Shown: positions 1 to 10,747 of the stretch, piece after piece
How positions within the stretch are numbered: the stretch's first letter is position 1
Layout: every line of letters starts with the position of its first letter
From: Hydractinia symbiolongicarpus
Lineage: Eukaryota > Cnidaria > Hydrozoa > Anthoathecata > Hydractiniidae
Length of the DNA stretch: 64,000 nt
Direction of reading: 5' to 3'
Assembly (NCBI RefSeq): GCF_029227915.1
Contig: NC_079880.1
Coordinates: 3,660,001-3,724,000 of the forward strand
Notes under the pieces: model-generated
What the model saw: the letters and a program-made list of their open reading frames with translations, nothing else
Told to the model about the DNA's origin: nothing
The model's database searches: none
Position numbers and translations under genes: made by a program

Positions 1-8
1 GTACCCTG

Positions 9-20
9 TGAGTAAACTCA
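9..20. other. Dyad TGAGT-AA-ACTCA near each CTGTGAG monomer start
   Basis: In monomers starting GTACCCTGTGAG, positions 9-20 form an inverted repeat of five bases around AA. AGGGAG-type monomers keep the four-base core GAGT-AA-ACTC. AGGGTG-type monomers have GTGTAAACTC and lose it. No binding protein can be assigned. It is a short dyad that is present in some monomer classes and absent in others. Confidence 0.6.
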
Positions 21-967
21 TTTCCAGAACGATTTTTTAATTTATTTTTTCAACACTAAAACGCATGAGACTTGTAGTTTTCAAAAATGTTTTCATTTTT
101 GATGAGACGCTTAATGAAAGAGGTTTAATCACCGGCAAACGAAAACCCGAGATTTCCCGTAAATCCCGGGCTTGGCCCGTATAGTCAAAAGTATACAAAG
201 AGAGTACCCAGGGAGTAAACTCATTTCCAGAACGATTTTTTAAATTATTTTTTCACCACTAAAACGCATAAGACTTGTAGTTTTTAAAAATGTTTTCATT
301 TTCGATGAGACGCTGAATAAAAGAAGTTTAATCGCCGGCAAACGAAAACCTGCGATTTCCCGTAAATCCCAGACTCGGCCCGTATAGTCAAAAGTATACA
401 AAGAAAGTACCCAGGGTGTAAACTCATTTCCCGAACTATTTTTTAAATTATTATTTCACCACTAAAGCCCATGAGACTTGTAGTATTTAAAAATATTTTC
501 ATTTTTGATGAGACGCTGAATAAAAGAAGTTTAATCGCCGGCAAACGAAAACCTGCGATTTCCCGTAAATCCCGGACTCGGCCCGTATAGTCAAAAGTAT
601 ACAAAGAAAGTACCCAGGGTGTAAACTCATTTCCCGAACTATTTTTTAAATTATTATTTCACCACTAAAGCCCATGAGACTTGTAGTATTTAAAAATATT
701 TTCATTTTTGATGAGACGCTGAATAAAAGAAGTTTAATCGCCGGCAAACGAAAACCCGCGACTTCCCGTAAATCCTGAACTCAGCCCGTATAGTCAAAAG
801 TATACAAAGAAAGTACCCAAGGAGTAAACTCATTTCCCGAAGGATTTTTTAAATTATTTTTTCACCACTAAAACGCACGAGACTTGTAGTTTTCAGAAAT
901 GATTTCATTTTTGATGAGACGCTTAATGAAAGTTGTTTAATCGCCGGCAAACGAAAACCCGCGATTT

Positions 968-992
968 CCCGTAAATCACGGGCTTGGCCCGT
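968..992. other. Overlapping hairpins CCCGT/ACGGG/GCCCGT in classes E and J
   Basis: CCCGT (968-972), ACGGGC (978-983) and GCCCGT (987-992) lie in succession. The central ACGGG can pair with the left arm (loop AAATC), or as ACGGGC with the right arm (loop TTG). The two hairpins exclude each other. Monomers reading AAATCCCGGGCTTGG keep a weaker CGGGC/GCCCG version. In T2 and J2 units the left arm is destroyed by CCCGT changing to CAGT. Confidence 0.55.
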
Positions 993-3653
993 ATAGTCGA
1001 ATGTATACAAAGAAAGTACCCTGTGAGTAAACTCATTTCCCGAACTATTTTTTAAATTATTATTTCACCACTAAAGCCCATGAGACTTGTAGTATTTAAA
1101 AATATTTTCATTTTTGATGAGACGCTGAATAAAAGAAGTTTAATCGCCGGCAAACGAAAACCCGCGACTTCCCGTAAATTCCGGACTCAGCCCGCATAGT
1201 CAAAAGTATACAAAGAAAGTACCCAAGGAGTAAACTCATTTCCCGAAGGATTTTTTAAATTATTTTTTCACCACTAAAACGCATGAGACTTGTAGTTTTC
1301 AGAAATGTTTTCATTTTTGATGAGACGCTTAGTGAAAGTTGTTTAATCACTGGTAAACGAAAACCCGCGATTTCCCGTAAATCCCGGGCTTGGCCCGTAT
1401 AGTCGAATGTATACAAAGAAAGTACCCTGTGAGTAAACTCATTTCCAGAACGATTTTTTAAATTATTATTTCACCACTAAAGCCCATGAGACTTGTAGTA
1501 TTTAAAAATATTTTCATTTTTGATGAGACGCTGAATAAAAGAAGTTTAATCGCCGGCAAACGAAAACCCGCGACTTCCCGCAAATTCCGGACTCAGCCCG
1601 TATAGTCAAAAGTATACAAAGAAAGTACCCAGGGAGTAAACTCATTTCCCGAACGATTTTTTAGATTATTTTTTCACCACTAAAACGCATGAGCCTTGTA
1701 GTTTTCAAAAATGTTTTCATTTTTGATGAGACGCTGAATAAAAGAAGTTTAATCGCCGGCAAACAAAAACCTGCGATTTCCCGTAAATCCCGGACTCGGC
1801 CCTTATAGTCAAAAGTATACCAAGAAAGTACCCAGGAAGTAAACTCATTTCCCAAACGATATTTTAAATTAATTTTCACCACTAAAACGCATGAGACTTG
1901 TAGTTTTCAGAAATGATTTCATTTTTGATGAGACGCTTAATGAAAGTTATTTAATCGCCGGCAAACGAAAACCCGCGATTTCCCGTAAATCACGGGCTTG
2001 GCCCGTATAGTCGAATGTATACAAAGAAAGTACCCTGTGAGTAAACTCATTTCCAGAACGATTTTTTAATTTATTTTTTCAACACTAAAACGCATGAGAC
2101 TTGTAGTTTTCAAAAATGTTTTCATTTTTGATGAGACGCTTAATGAAAGAGGTTTAATCACCGGCAAACGAAAACCCGAGATTTCCCGTAAATCCCGGGC
2201 TTGGCCCGTATAGCCAAAAGTATACAAAGAGAGTACCCAGGGAGTAAACTCATTTCCAGAACGATTTTTTAAATTATTTTTTCACCACTGAAACGCATAA
2301 GACTTGTAGTTTTTAAAAATGTTTTCATTTTCGATGAGACGCTGAATAAAAGAAATTTAATCGCCGGCAAACGAAAACCTGCGATTTCCCGTAAATCCCA
2401 GACTCGGCCCGTATAGTCAAAAGTATACAAAGAAAGTACCCAGGGTGTAAACTCATTTCCCGAACTATTTTTTAAATTATTATTTCACCACTAAAGCCCA
2501 TGAGACTTGTAGTATTTAAAAATATTTTCATTTTTGATGAGACGCTGAATAAAAGAAGTTTAATCGCCGGCAAACGAAAACCTGCGATTTCCCGTAAATC
2601 CCGGACTCGGCCCGTATAGTCAAAAGTATACAAAGAAAGTACCCAGGGTGTAAACTCATTTCCCGAACTATTTTTTAAATTATTATTTCACCACTAAAGC
2701 CCATGAGACTTGTAGTATTTAAAAATATTTTCATTTTTGATGAGACGCTGAATAAAAGAAGTTTAATCGCCGGCAAACGAAAACCCGCGACTTCCCGTAA
2801 ATCCTGGACTCAGCCCGTATAGTCAAAAGTATACAAAGAAAGTACCCAAGGAGTAAACTCATTTCCCGAAGGATTTTTTAAATTATTTTTTCACCACTAA
2901 AACGCATGAGACTTGTAGTTTTCAGAAATGATTTCATTTTTGATGAGACGCTTAATGAAAGTTGTTTAATCGCCGGCAAACGAAAACCCGCGATTTCCCG
3001 TAAATCACGGGCTTGGCCCGTATAGTCGAATGTATACAAAGAAAGTACCCTGTGAGTAAACTCATTTCCCGAACTATTTTTTAAATTATTATTTCACCAC
3101 TAAAGCCCATGAGACTTGTAGTATTTAAAAATATTTTCATTTTTGATGAGACGCTGAATAAAAGAAGTTTAATCGCCGGCAAACGAAAACCCGCGACTTC
3201 CCGTAAATTCCGGACTCAGCCCGCATAGTCAAAAGTATACAAAGAAAGTACCCAAGGAGTAAACTCATTTCCCGAAGGATTTTTTAAATTATTTTTTCAC
3301 CACTAAAACGCATGAAACTTGTAGTTTTCAGAAATGTTTTCATTTTTGATGAGACGCTTAGTGAAAGTTGTTTAATCACCGGTAAACGAAAACCCGCGAT
3401 TTCCCGTAAATCCCGGGCTTGGCCCGTATAGTCGAATGTATACAAAGAAAGTACCCTGTGAGTAAACTCATTTCCAGAACGATTTTTTAAATTATTATTT
3501 CACCACTAAAGCCCATGAGACTTGTAGTATTTAAAAATATTTTCATTTTTGATGAGACGCTGAATAAAAGAAGTTTAATCGCTGGCAAACGAAAACCCGC
3601 GACTTCCCGTAAATCCCGGACTCAGCCCGTATAGTCAAAAGTATACAAAGAAA

Positions 3654-3856
3654 GTACCCAGGGTGTAAACTCATTTCCCGAACTATTTTTAAAATTATTA
3701 TTTCACCACTAAAGCCCATGAGACTTGTAGTATTTAAAAATATTTTCATTTTTGATGAGACGCTGAATAAAAGAAGTTTAATCGCCGGCAAACGAAAACC
3801 CGCGACTTCCCGTAAATCCCGGACTCAGCCCGTATAGTCAAAAGTATACAAAGAAA
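3654..3856. repeat. Representative 203-bp monomer (class K/D)
   Basis: This unit shows the common layout. It starts GTACCCAGGGTGTAAACTC, followed by CCCGAACT, a T/A-rich block, CACCACTAAAGCCCATGAG, a second AT-rich block containing the palindrome AAAATATTTT, then GATGAGACGCTGAATAAAAG, TCGCCGGC and AACGAAAACC. It ends in a C-rich block with four CCCG boxes and the tail GTCAAAAGTATACAAAGAAA. The K class is marked by ATTTTTAAAATT in place of ATTTTTTAAATT. The same K unit recurs at 6290, 8115 and 11357. Confidence 0.95.
3799..3832. other. Four CCCG boxes at about 10-bp spacing (i-motif/G-quadruplex candidate)
   Basis: CCCG occurs at 3799, 3809, 3818 and 3829, intervals of 10, 9 and 11 bp. The minus strand therefore has four GGG runs separated by 8, 6 and 7 bases. 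This is close to, but slightly looser than, the usual G-quadruplex rule of loops up to 7. Monomers with CCTGCGA lack the first run. No structure has been computed. Confidence 0.5.
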
Positions 3857-4665
3857 GTACCCAGGGAGTAAACTCATTTCCCGAACGATTTTTTAAATTA
3901 TTTTTTCACCACTAAAACGCATGAGCCTTGTAGTTTTCAAAAATGTTTTCATTTTTGATGAGACGCTGAATAAAAGAAGTTTAATCGCCGGCAAACGAAA
4001 ACCTGCGATTTCCCGTAAATCCCGGACTCGGCCCGTATAGTCAAAAGTATACAAAGAAAGTACCCAGGAAGTAAACTCATTTCCCAAACGATATTTTAAA
4101 TTAATTTTCACCACTAAAACGCATGAGACTTGTAGTTTTCAGAAATGTTTTTATTTTTGATGAGACGCTTAATGAAAGTTGTTTAATCGCCGGCAAACGA
4201 AAACCGCGATTTCCCGTAAATCACGGGCTTGGCCCGTATAGTTGAATGTATACAAAGAAAGTACCCTGTGAGTAAACTCATTTCCAGAACGATTTCTTAA
4301 TTTATTTTTTCCACACTAAAACGCATGAGACTTGTAGTTTTCAAAAATGTTTTCATTTTTGATGAGACGCTTAATGAAAGAGGTTTAATCGCCGGCAAAC
4401 GAAAACCCGAGATTTCCCGTAAATCCCGGGCTTGGCCCGTATAGTCAAAAGTATACCAAGAAAGTACCCAGGAAGTAAACTCATTTCCCAAACGATATTT
4501 TAAATTAATTTTCACCACTAAAACGCATGAGACTTGTAGTTTTCAGAAATGATTTCATTTTTGATGAGACGCTTAATGAAAGTTATTTAATCGCCGGCAA
4601 ACGAAAACCCGCGATTTCCCGTAAATCACGGGCTTGGCCCGTATAGTCGAATGTATACAAAGAAA

Positions 4666-7099
4666 GTACCCTGTGAGTAAACTCATTTCCAGAACGATTT
4701 TTTAATTTATTTTTTCAACACTAAAACGCATGAGACTTGTAGTTTTCAAAAATGTTTTCATTTTTGATGAGACGCTTAATGAAAGAGGTTTAATCACCGG
4801 CAAACGAAAACCCGAGATTTCCCGTAAATCCCGGGCTTGGCCCGTATAGTCAAAAGTATACAAAGAGAGTACCCAGGGAGTAAACTCATTTCCAGAACGA
4901 TTTTTTAAATTATTTTTTCACCACTGAAACGCATAAGACTTGTAGTTTTTAAAAATGTTTTCATTTTCGATGAGACGCTGAATAAAAGAAATTTAATCGC
5001 CGGCAAACGAAAACCTGCGATTTCCCGTAAATCCCAGACTCGGCCCGTATAGTCAAAAGTATACAAAGAAAGTACCCAGGGTGTAAACTCATTTCCCGAA
5101 CTATTTTTTAAATTATTATTTCACCACTAAAGCCCATGAGACTTGTAGTATTTAAAAATATTTTCATTTTTGATGAGACGCTGAATAAAAGAAGTTTAAT
5201 CGCCGGCAAACGAAAACCTGCGATTTCCCGTAAATCCCGGACTCGGCCCGTATAGTCAAAAGTATACAAAGAAAGTACCCAGGGTGTAAACTCATTTCCC
5301 GAACTATTTTTCAAATTATTATTTCACCACTAAAGCCCATGAGACTTGTAGTATTTAAAAATATTTTCATTTTTGATGAGACGCTGAATAAAAGAAGTTT
5401 AATCGCCGGCAAACGAAAACCCGCGACTTCCCGTAAATCCTGGACTCAGCCCGTATAGTCAAAAGTATACAAAGAAAGTACCCAAGGAGTAAACTCATTT
5501 CCCGAAGGATTTTTTAAATTATTTTTTCACCACTAAAACGCATGAGACTTGTAGTTTTCAGAAATGATTTCATTTTTGATGAGACGCTTAATGAAAGTTG
5601 TTTAATCGCCGGCAAACGAAAACCCGCGATTTCCCGTAAATCACGGGCTTGGCCCGTATAGTCGAATGTATACAAAGAAAGTACCCTGTGAGTAAACTCA
5701 TTTCCCGAACTATTTTTTAAATTATTATTTCACCACTAAAGCCCATGAGACTTGTAGTATTTAAAAATATTTTCATTTTTGATGAGACGCTGAATAAAAG
5801 AAGTTTAATCGCCGGCAAACGAAAACCCGCGACTTCCCGTAAATTCCGGACTCAGCCCGCATAGTCAAAAGTATACAAAGAAAGTACCCAAGGAGTAAAC
5901 TCATTTCCCGAAGGATTTTTTAAATTATTTTTTCGCCACTAAAACGCATGAGACTTGTAGTTTTCAGAAATGTTTTCATTTTTGATGAGACGCTTAGTGA
6001 AAGTTGTTTAATCACCGGTAAACGAAAACCCGCGATTTCCCGTAAATCCCGGGCTTGGCCCGTATAGTCGAATGTATACAAAGAAAGTACCCTGTGAGTA
6101 AACTCATTTCCAGAACGATTTTTTAAATTATTATTTCACCACTAAAGCCCATGAGACTTGTAGTATTTAAAAATATTTTCATTTTTGATGAGACGCTGAA
6201 TAAAAGAAGTTTAATCGCTGGCAAACGAAAACCCGCGACTTCCCGTAAATCCCGGACTCAGCCCGTATAGTCAAAAGTATACAAAGAAAGTACCCAGGGT
6301 GTAAACTCATTTCCCGAACTATTTTTAAAATTATTATTTCACCACTAAAGCCCATGAGACTTGTAGTATTTAAAAATATTTTCATTTTTGATGAGACGCT
6401 GAATAAAAGAAGTTTAATCGCCGGCAAACGAAAACCCGCGACTTCCCGTAAATCCCGGACTCAGCCCGTATAGTCAAAAGTATACAAAGAAAGTACCCAG
6501 GGAGTAAACTCATTTCCCGAACGATTTTTTAAATTATTTTTTCACCACTAAAACGCATGAGCCTTGTAGTTTTCAAAAATGTTTTCATTTTTGATGAGAC
6601 GCTGAATAAAAGAAGTTTAATCGCCGGCAAACGAAAACCTGCGATTTCCCGTAAATCCCGGACTCGGCCCGTATAGTCAAAAGTATACAAAGAAAGTACC
6701 CAGGAAGTAAACTCATTTCCCAAACGATATTTTAAATTAATTTTCACCACTAAAACGCATGAGACTTGTAGTTTTCAGAAATGTTTTTATTTTTGATGAG
6801 ACGCTTAATGAAAGTTGTTTAATCGCCGGCAAACGAAAACCGCGATTTCCCGTAAATCACGGGCTTGGCCCGTATAGTTGAATGTATACAAAGAAAGTAC
6901 CCTGTGAGTAAACTCATTTCCAGAACGATTTCTTAATTTATTTTTTCAACACTAAAACGCATGAGACTTGTAGTTTTCAAAAATGTTTTCATTTTTGATG
7001 AGACGCTTAATGAAAGAGGTTTAATCGCCGGCAAACGAAAACCCGAGATTTCCCGTAAATCCCGGGCTTGGCCCGTATAGTCAAAAGTATACAAAGAAA
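4666..7099. repeat. 12-mer higher-order repeat, sister of the 13-mer
   Basis: The order is A-B-C-D-E-F-G-H-K-I-J1-A1. It follows the 2030-4665 unit monomer by monomer at an offset of 2636 bp, and lacks only the last J. Shared private variants include ACCACTGAAACGC in class B (2285 and 4921), GCTGGCAAACG in class H (3581 and 6217), and the K class. The next unit resumes at class D, so A, B and C have been skipped. Confidence 0.85.
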
Positions 7100-8924
7100 G
7101 TACCCAGGGTGTAAACTCATTTCCCGAACTATTTTTTAAATTATTATTTCACCACTAAAGCCAATGAGACTTGTAGTATTTAAAAATATTTTCATTTTTG
7201 ATGAGACGCTGAATAAAAGAAGTTTAATCGCCGGCAAACGAAAACCCGCGACTTCCCGTAAATCCTGGACTCAGCCCGTATAGTCAAAAGTATACAAAGA
7301 AAGTACCCAAGGAGTAAACTCATTTCCCGAAGGATTTTTTAAATTATTTTTTCACCACTAAAACGCATGAGACTTGTAGTTTTCAGAAATGATTTCATTT
7401 TTGATGAGACGCTTAATGAAAGTTGTTTAATCGCCGGCAAACGAAAACCCGCGATTTCCCGTAAATCACGGGCTTGGCCCGTATAGTCGAATGTATACAA
7501 AGAAAGTACCCTGTGAGTAAACTCATTTCCCGAACTATTTTTTAAATTATTATTTCACCACTAAAGCCCATGAGACTTGTAGTATTTAAAAATATTTTCA
7601 TTTTTGATGAGACGCTGAATAAAAGAAGTTTAATCGCCGGCAAACGAAAACCCGCGACTTCCCGTAAATTCCGGACTCAGCCCGCATAGTCAAAAGTATA
7701 CAAAGAAAGTACCCAAGGAGTAAACTCATTTCCCGAAGGATTTTTTAAACTATTTTTTCACCACTAAAACGCATGAGACTTGTAGTTTTCAGAAATGTTT
7801 TCATTTTTGATGAGACGCTTAGTGAAAGTTGTTTAATCACCGGTAAACGAAAACCCGCGATTTCCCGTAAATCCCGGGCTTGGCCCGTATAGTCGAATGT
7901 ATACAAAGAAAGTACCCTGTGAGTAAACTCATTTCCAGAACGATTTTTTAAATTATTATTTCACCACTAAAGCCCATGAGACTTGTAGTATTTAAAAATA
8001 TTTTCATTTTTGATGAGACGCTGAATAAAAGAAGTTTAATCGCTGGCAAACGAAAACCCGCGACTTCCCGTAAATCCCGGACTCAGCCCGTATAGTCAAA
8101 AGTATACAAAGAAAGTACCCAGGGTGTAAACTCATTTCCCGAACTATTTTTAAAATTATTATTTCACCACTAAAGCCCATGAGACTTGTAGTATTTAAAA
8201 ATATTTTCATTTTTGATGAGACGCTGAATAAAAGAAGTTTAATCGCCGGCAAACGAAAACCCGCGACTTCCCGTAAATCCCGGACTCAGCCCGTATAGTC
8301 AAAAGTATACAAAGAAAGTACCCAGGGAGTAAACTCATTTCCCGAACGATTTTTTAAATTATTTTTTCACCACTAAAACGCATGAGCCTTGTAGTTTTCA
8401 AAAATGTTTTCATTTTTGATGAGACGCTGAATAAAAGAAGTTTAATCGCCGGCAAACGAAAACCTGCGATTTCCCGTAAATCCCGGACTCGGCCCGTATA
8501 GTCAAAAGTATACAAAGAAAGTACCCAGGAAGTAAACTCATTTCCCAAACGATATTTTAAATTAATTTTCACCACTAAAACGCATGAGACTTGTAGTTTT
8601 CAGAAATGTTTTTATTTTTGATGAGACGCTTAATGAAAGTTGTTTAATCGCCGGCAAACGAAAACCGCGATTTCCCGTAAATCACGGGCTTGGCCCGTAT
8701 AGTTGAATGTATACAAAGAAAGTACCCTGTGAGTAAACTCATTTCCAGAACGATTTCTTAATTTATTTTTTCAACACTAAAACGCATGAGACTTGTAGTT
8801 TTCAAAAATGTTTTCATTTTTGATGAGACGCTTAATGAAAGAGGTTTAATCGCCGGCAAACGAAAACCCGAGATTTCCCGTAAATCCCGGGCTTGGCCCG
8901 TATAGTCAAAAGTATACAAAGAAA
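7100..8924. repeat. 9-mer derivative (D-E-F-G-H-K-I-J1-A1, 1825 bp)
   Basis: This unit matches the D-to-A1 part of the previous unit at an offset of 1825 bp. The first monomer has AGCCAATGAG, a class L marker, with a class D ending (AAATCCTGGACTCAGCC). It is therefore an L/D hybrid marking the exchange point. Its last eight or so monomers also belong to the 16-mer duplication that starts at 7506. Confidence 0.8.
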
Positions 8925-10747
8925 GTACCCAGGGTGTAAACTCATTTCCCGAACTATTTTTTAAATTATTATTTCACCACTAAAGCCAATGAGACTTGTA
9001 GTATTTAAAAATATTTTCATTTTTGATGAGACGCTGAATAAAAGAAGTTTAATCGCCGGCAAACGAAAACCTGCGATTTCCCGTAAATCCCGGACTCGGC
9101 CCGTATAGTCAAAAGTATACAAAGAAAGTACCCAGGAAGTAAACTCATTTCCCAAACGATATTTTAAATTAATTTTCACCACTAAAACGCATGAGACTTG
9201 TAGTTTTCAGAAATGTTTTTATTTTTGATGAGACGCTTAATGAAAGTTGTTTAATCGCCGGCAAACGAAAACCGCGATTTCCCGTAAATCACGGGCTTGG
9301 CCCGTATAGTTGAATGTATACAAAGAAAGTACCCTGTGAGTAAACTCATTTCCAGAACGATTTCTTAATTTATTTTTTCAACACTAAAACGCATGAGACT
9401 TGTAGTTTTCAAAAATGTTTTCATTTTTGATGAGACGCTTAATGAAAGAGGTTTAATCGCCGGCAAACGAAAACCCGAGATTTCCCGTAAATCCCGGGCT
9501 TGGCCCGTATAGTCAAAAGTATACAAAGAAAGTACCCAGGGTGTAAACTCATTTCCCGAACTATTTTTTAAATTATTATTTCACCACTAAAGCCAATGAG
9601 ACTTGTAGTATTTAAAAATATTTTCATTTTTGATGAGACGCTGAATAAAAGAAGTTTATTCGCCGGCAAACGAAAACCTGCGATTTCCCGTAAATCCCGG
9701 ACTCGGCCCGTATAGTCAAAAGTATACAAAGAAAGTACCCAGGGAGTAAACTCATTTCCCGAACGATTTTTTAAAGGATTTTTTCACCACTAAATCGCAT
9801 GAGACTTGTAGTTTTCAAAAATGTTTTCATTTTTGATGAGACGCTGAATAAAAGAAGTTTAATCGCCGGCAAACGAAAACCTGCGATTTCCTGTAAATCC
9901 CGGACTCGGCCCGTATAGTCAAAAGTATACAAAGAAAGTACCCAGGGTGTAAACTCATTTCCCGAACGATTTTTTAAATTATTATTTCACCACTAAAGCC
10001 CATGAGACTTGTAGTATTTAAAAATATTTTCATTTTTGATGAGACGCTGAATAAAAGAAGTTTAATCGCCGGCAAACGAAAACCCGCGACTTCCCGTAAA
10101 TTCCGGACTCAGCCCGCATAGTCAAAAGTATACAAAGAAAGTACCCAGGGTGTAAACTCATTTCCCGAACGATTTTTTAAATTATTATTTCACCACTAAA
10201 GCCCATGAGACTTGTAGTATTTAAAAATATTTTCATTTTTGATGAGACGCTGAATAAAAGAAGTTTAATCGCCGGCAAACGAAAACCCGCGACTTCCCGT
10301 AAATTCCGGACTCAGCCCGCATAGTCAAAAGTATACAAAGAAAGTACCCAAGGAGTAAACTCATTTCCCGAAGGATTTTTTAAATTATTTTTTCACCACT
10401 AAAACGCATGAGACTTGTAGTTTTCAGAAATGTTTTCATTTTTGATGAGACGCTTAGTGAAAGTTGTTTAATCACCGGTAAACGAAAACCCGCGATTTCC
10501 CGTAAATCCCGGGCTTGGCCCGTATAGTCAAAAGTATACAAAGAAAGTACCCAGGAAGTAAACTCATTTCCCAAACGATATTTTAAATTAATTTTCACCA
10601 CTAAAACGCATGAGACTTGTAGTTTTCAGAAATGTTTTTATTTTTGATGAGACGCTTAATGAAAGTTGTTTAATCGCCGGCAAACGAAAACCGCGATTTC
10701 CCGTAAATCACGGGCTTGGCCCGTATAGTCGAATGTATACAAAGAAA
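7506..10747. repeat. 16-mer tandem duplication, copy 1 (3242 bp)
   Basis: The order is F-G-H-K-I-J1-A1-L-J1-A1-L-N-O-O-G1-J1. Private variants are repeated exactly 3242 bp downstream: GTTTATTCGCC (9655 and 12897), TTAAAGGATTTTTTC in the N monomer (9771 and 13013), GATTTCCTGTAAATCC, and a G1 monomer ending GTCAAAAG instead of GTCGAATG. The internal J1-A1-L triplet is itself duplicated (8521 and 9128). The last J1 ends GTCGAATG here and GTTGAATG in copy 2, so the exchange point lies at or close to this boundary. Confidence 0.9.

Larger units (their letters stand above)
1..2029. repeat. 10-mer higher-order repeat, copy 1 (A-B-C-D-E-F-G-H-I-J)
   Basis: Ten distinct monomer classes occur in fixed order, with starts at 1, 204, 407, 610, 813, 1016, 1219, 1422, 1625 and 1828. 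Class A (1-203) is marked by CTGTGAG, CCAGAAC, TTCAACACTAAAACGC and a CCCGAGATTT box. Class J (1828-2029) is the 202-bp form with CCCAAACGATATTTTAAATT. The order restarts at 2030 with class A, which fixes the unit at 2029 bp. Copy 1 differs from the next copy by scattered single bases, for example ACGCACGAG at 874-882. Confidence 0.9.
2030..4665. repeat. 13-mer higher-order repeat (2636 bp)
   Basis: The order is A-B-C-D-E-F-G-H-K-I-J1-A1-J. It is the preceding 10-mer with three extra monomers: K (3654), and a J1-A1 pair (4060 and 4261). J1 has lost one C (CGAAAACCGCGATTT), making it 201 bp, and carries TTTTTATTTTTG. A1 has GATTTCTTAA. The extra J/A pair looks like unequal exchange between neighbouring J-A junctions. 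Confidence 0.85.

Noticed and set aside
191-196. GTATAC palindrome in the monomer tail as a regulatory site
   Set aside because: A six-base palindrome in almost every monomer has no specific meaning by itself. It is noted only as part of the conserved tail where class switches occur.
987-1002. CENP-B box in GCCCGTATAGTCGAAT
   Set aside because: Read on the minus strand it resembles the NTTCGNNNNANNCGGGN pattern but is one base short between the CGAA and the T. The spacing does not fit, so it is only a near miss. It is present only in units ending GTCGAATG.
3893-4114. Repeated 73-codon reverse-strand open frame as a real small protein gene
   Set aside because: It begins at GTG, recurs only because the satellite recurs, rotates frame with 203-bp units, and is broken by a TGA in units carrying CTCAGCC. 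No ribosome-binding site, promoter or known domain is visible.
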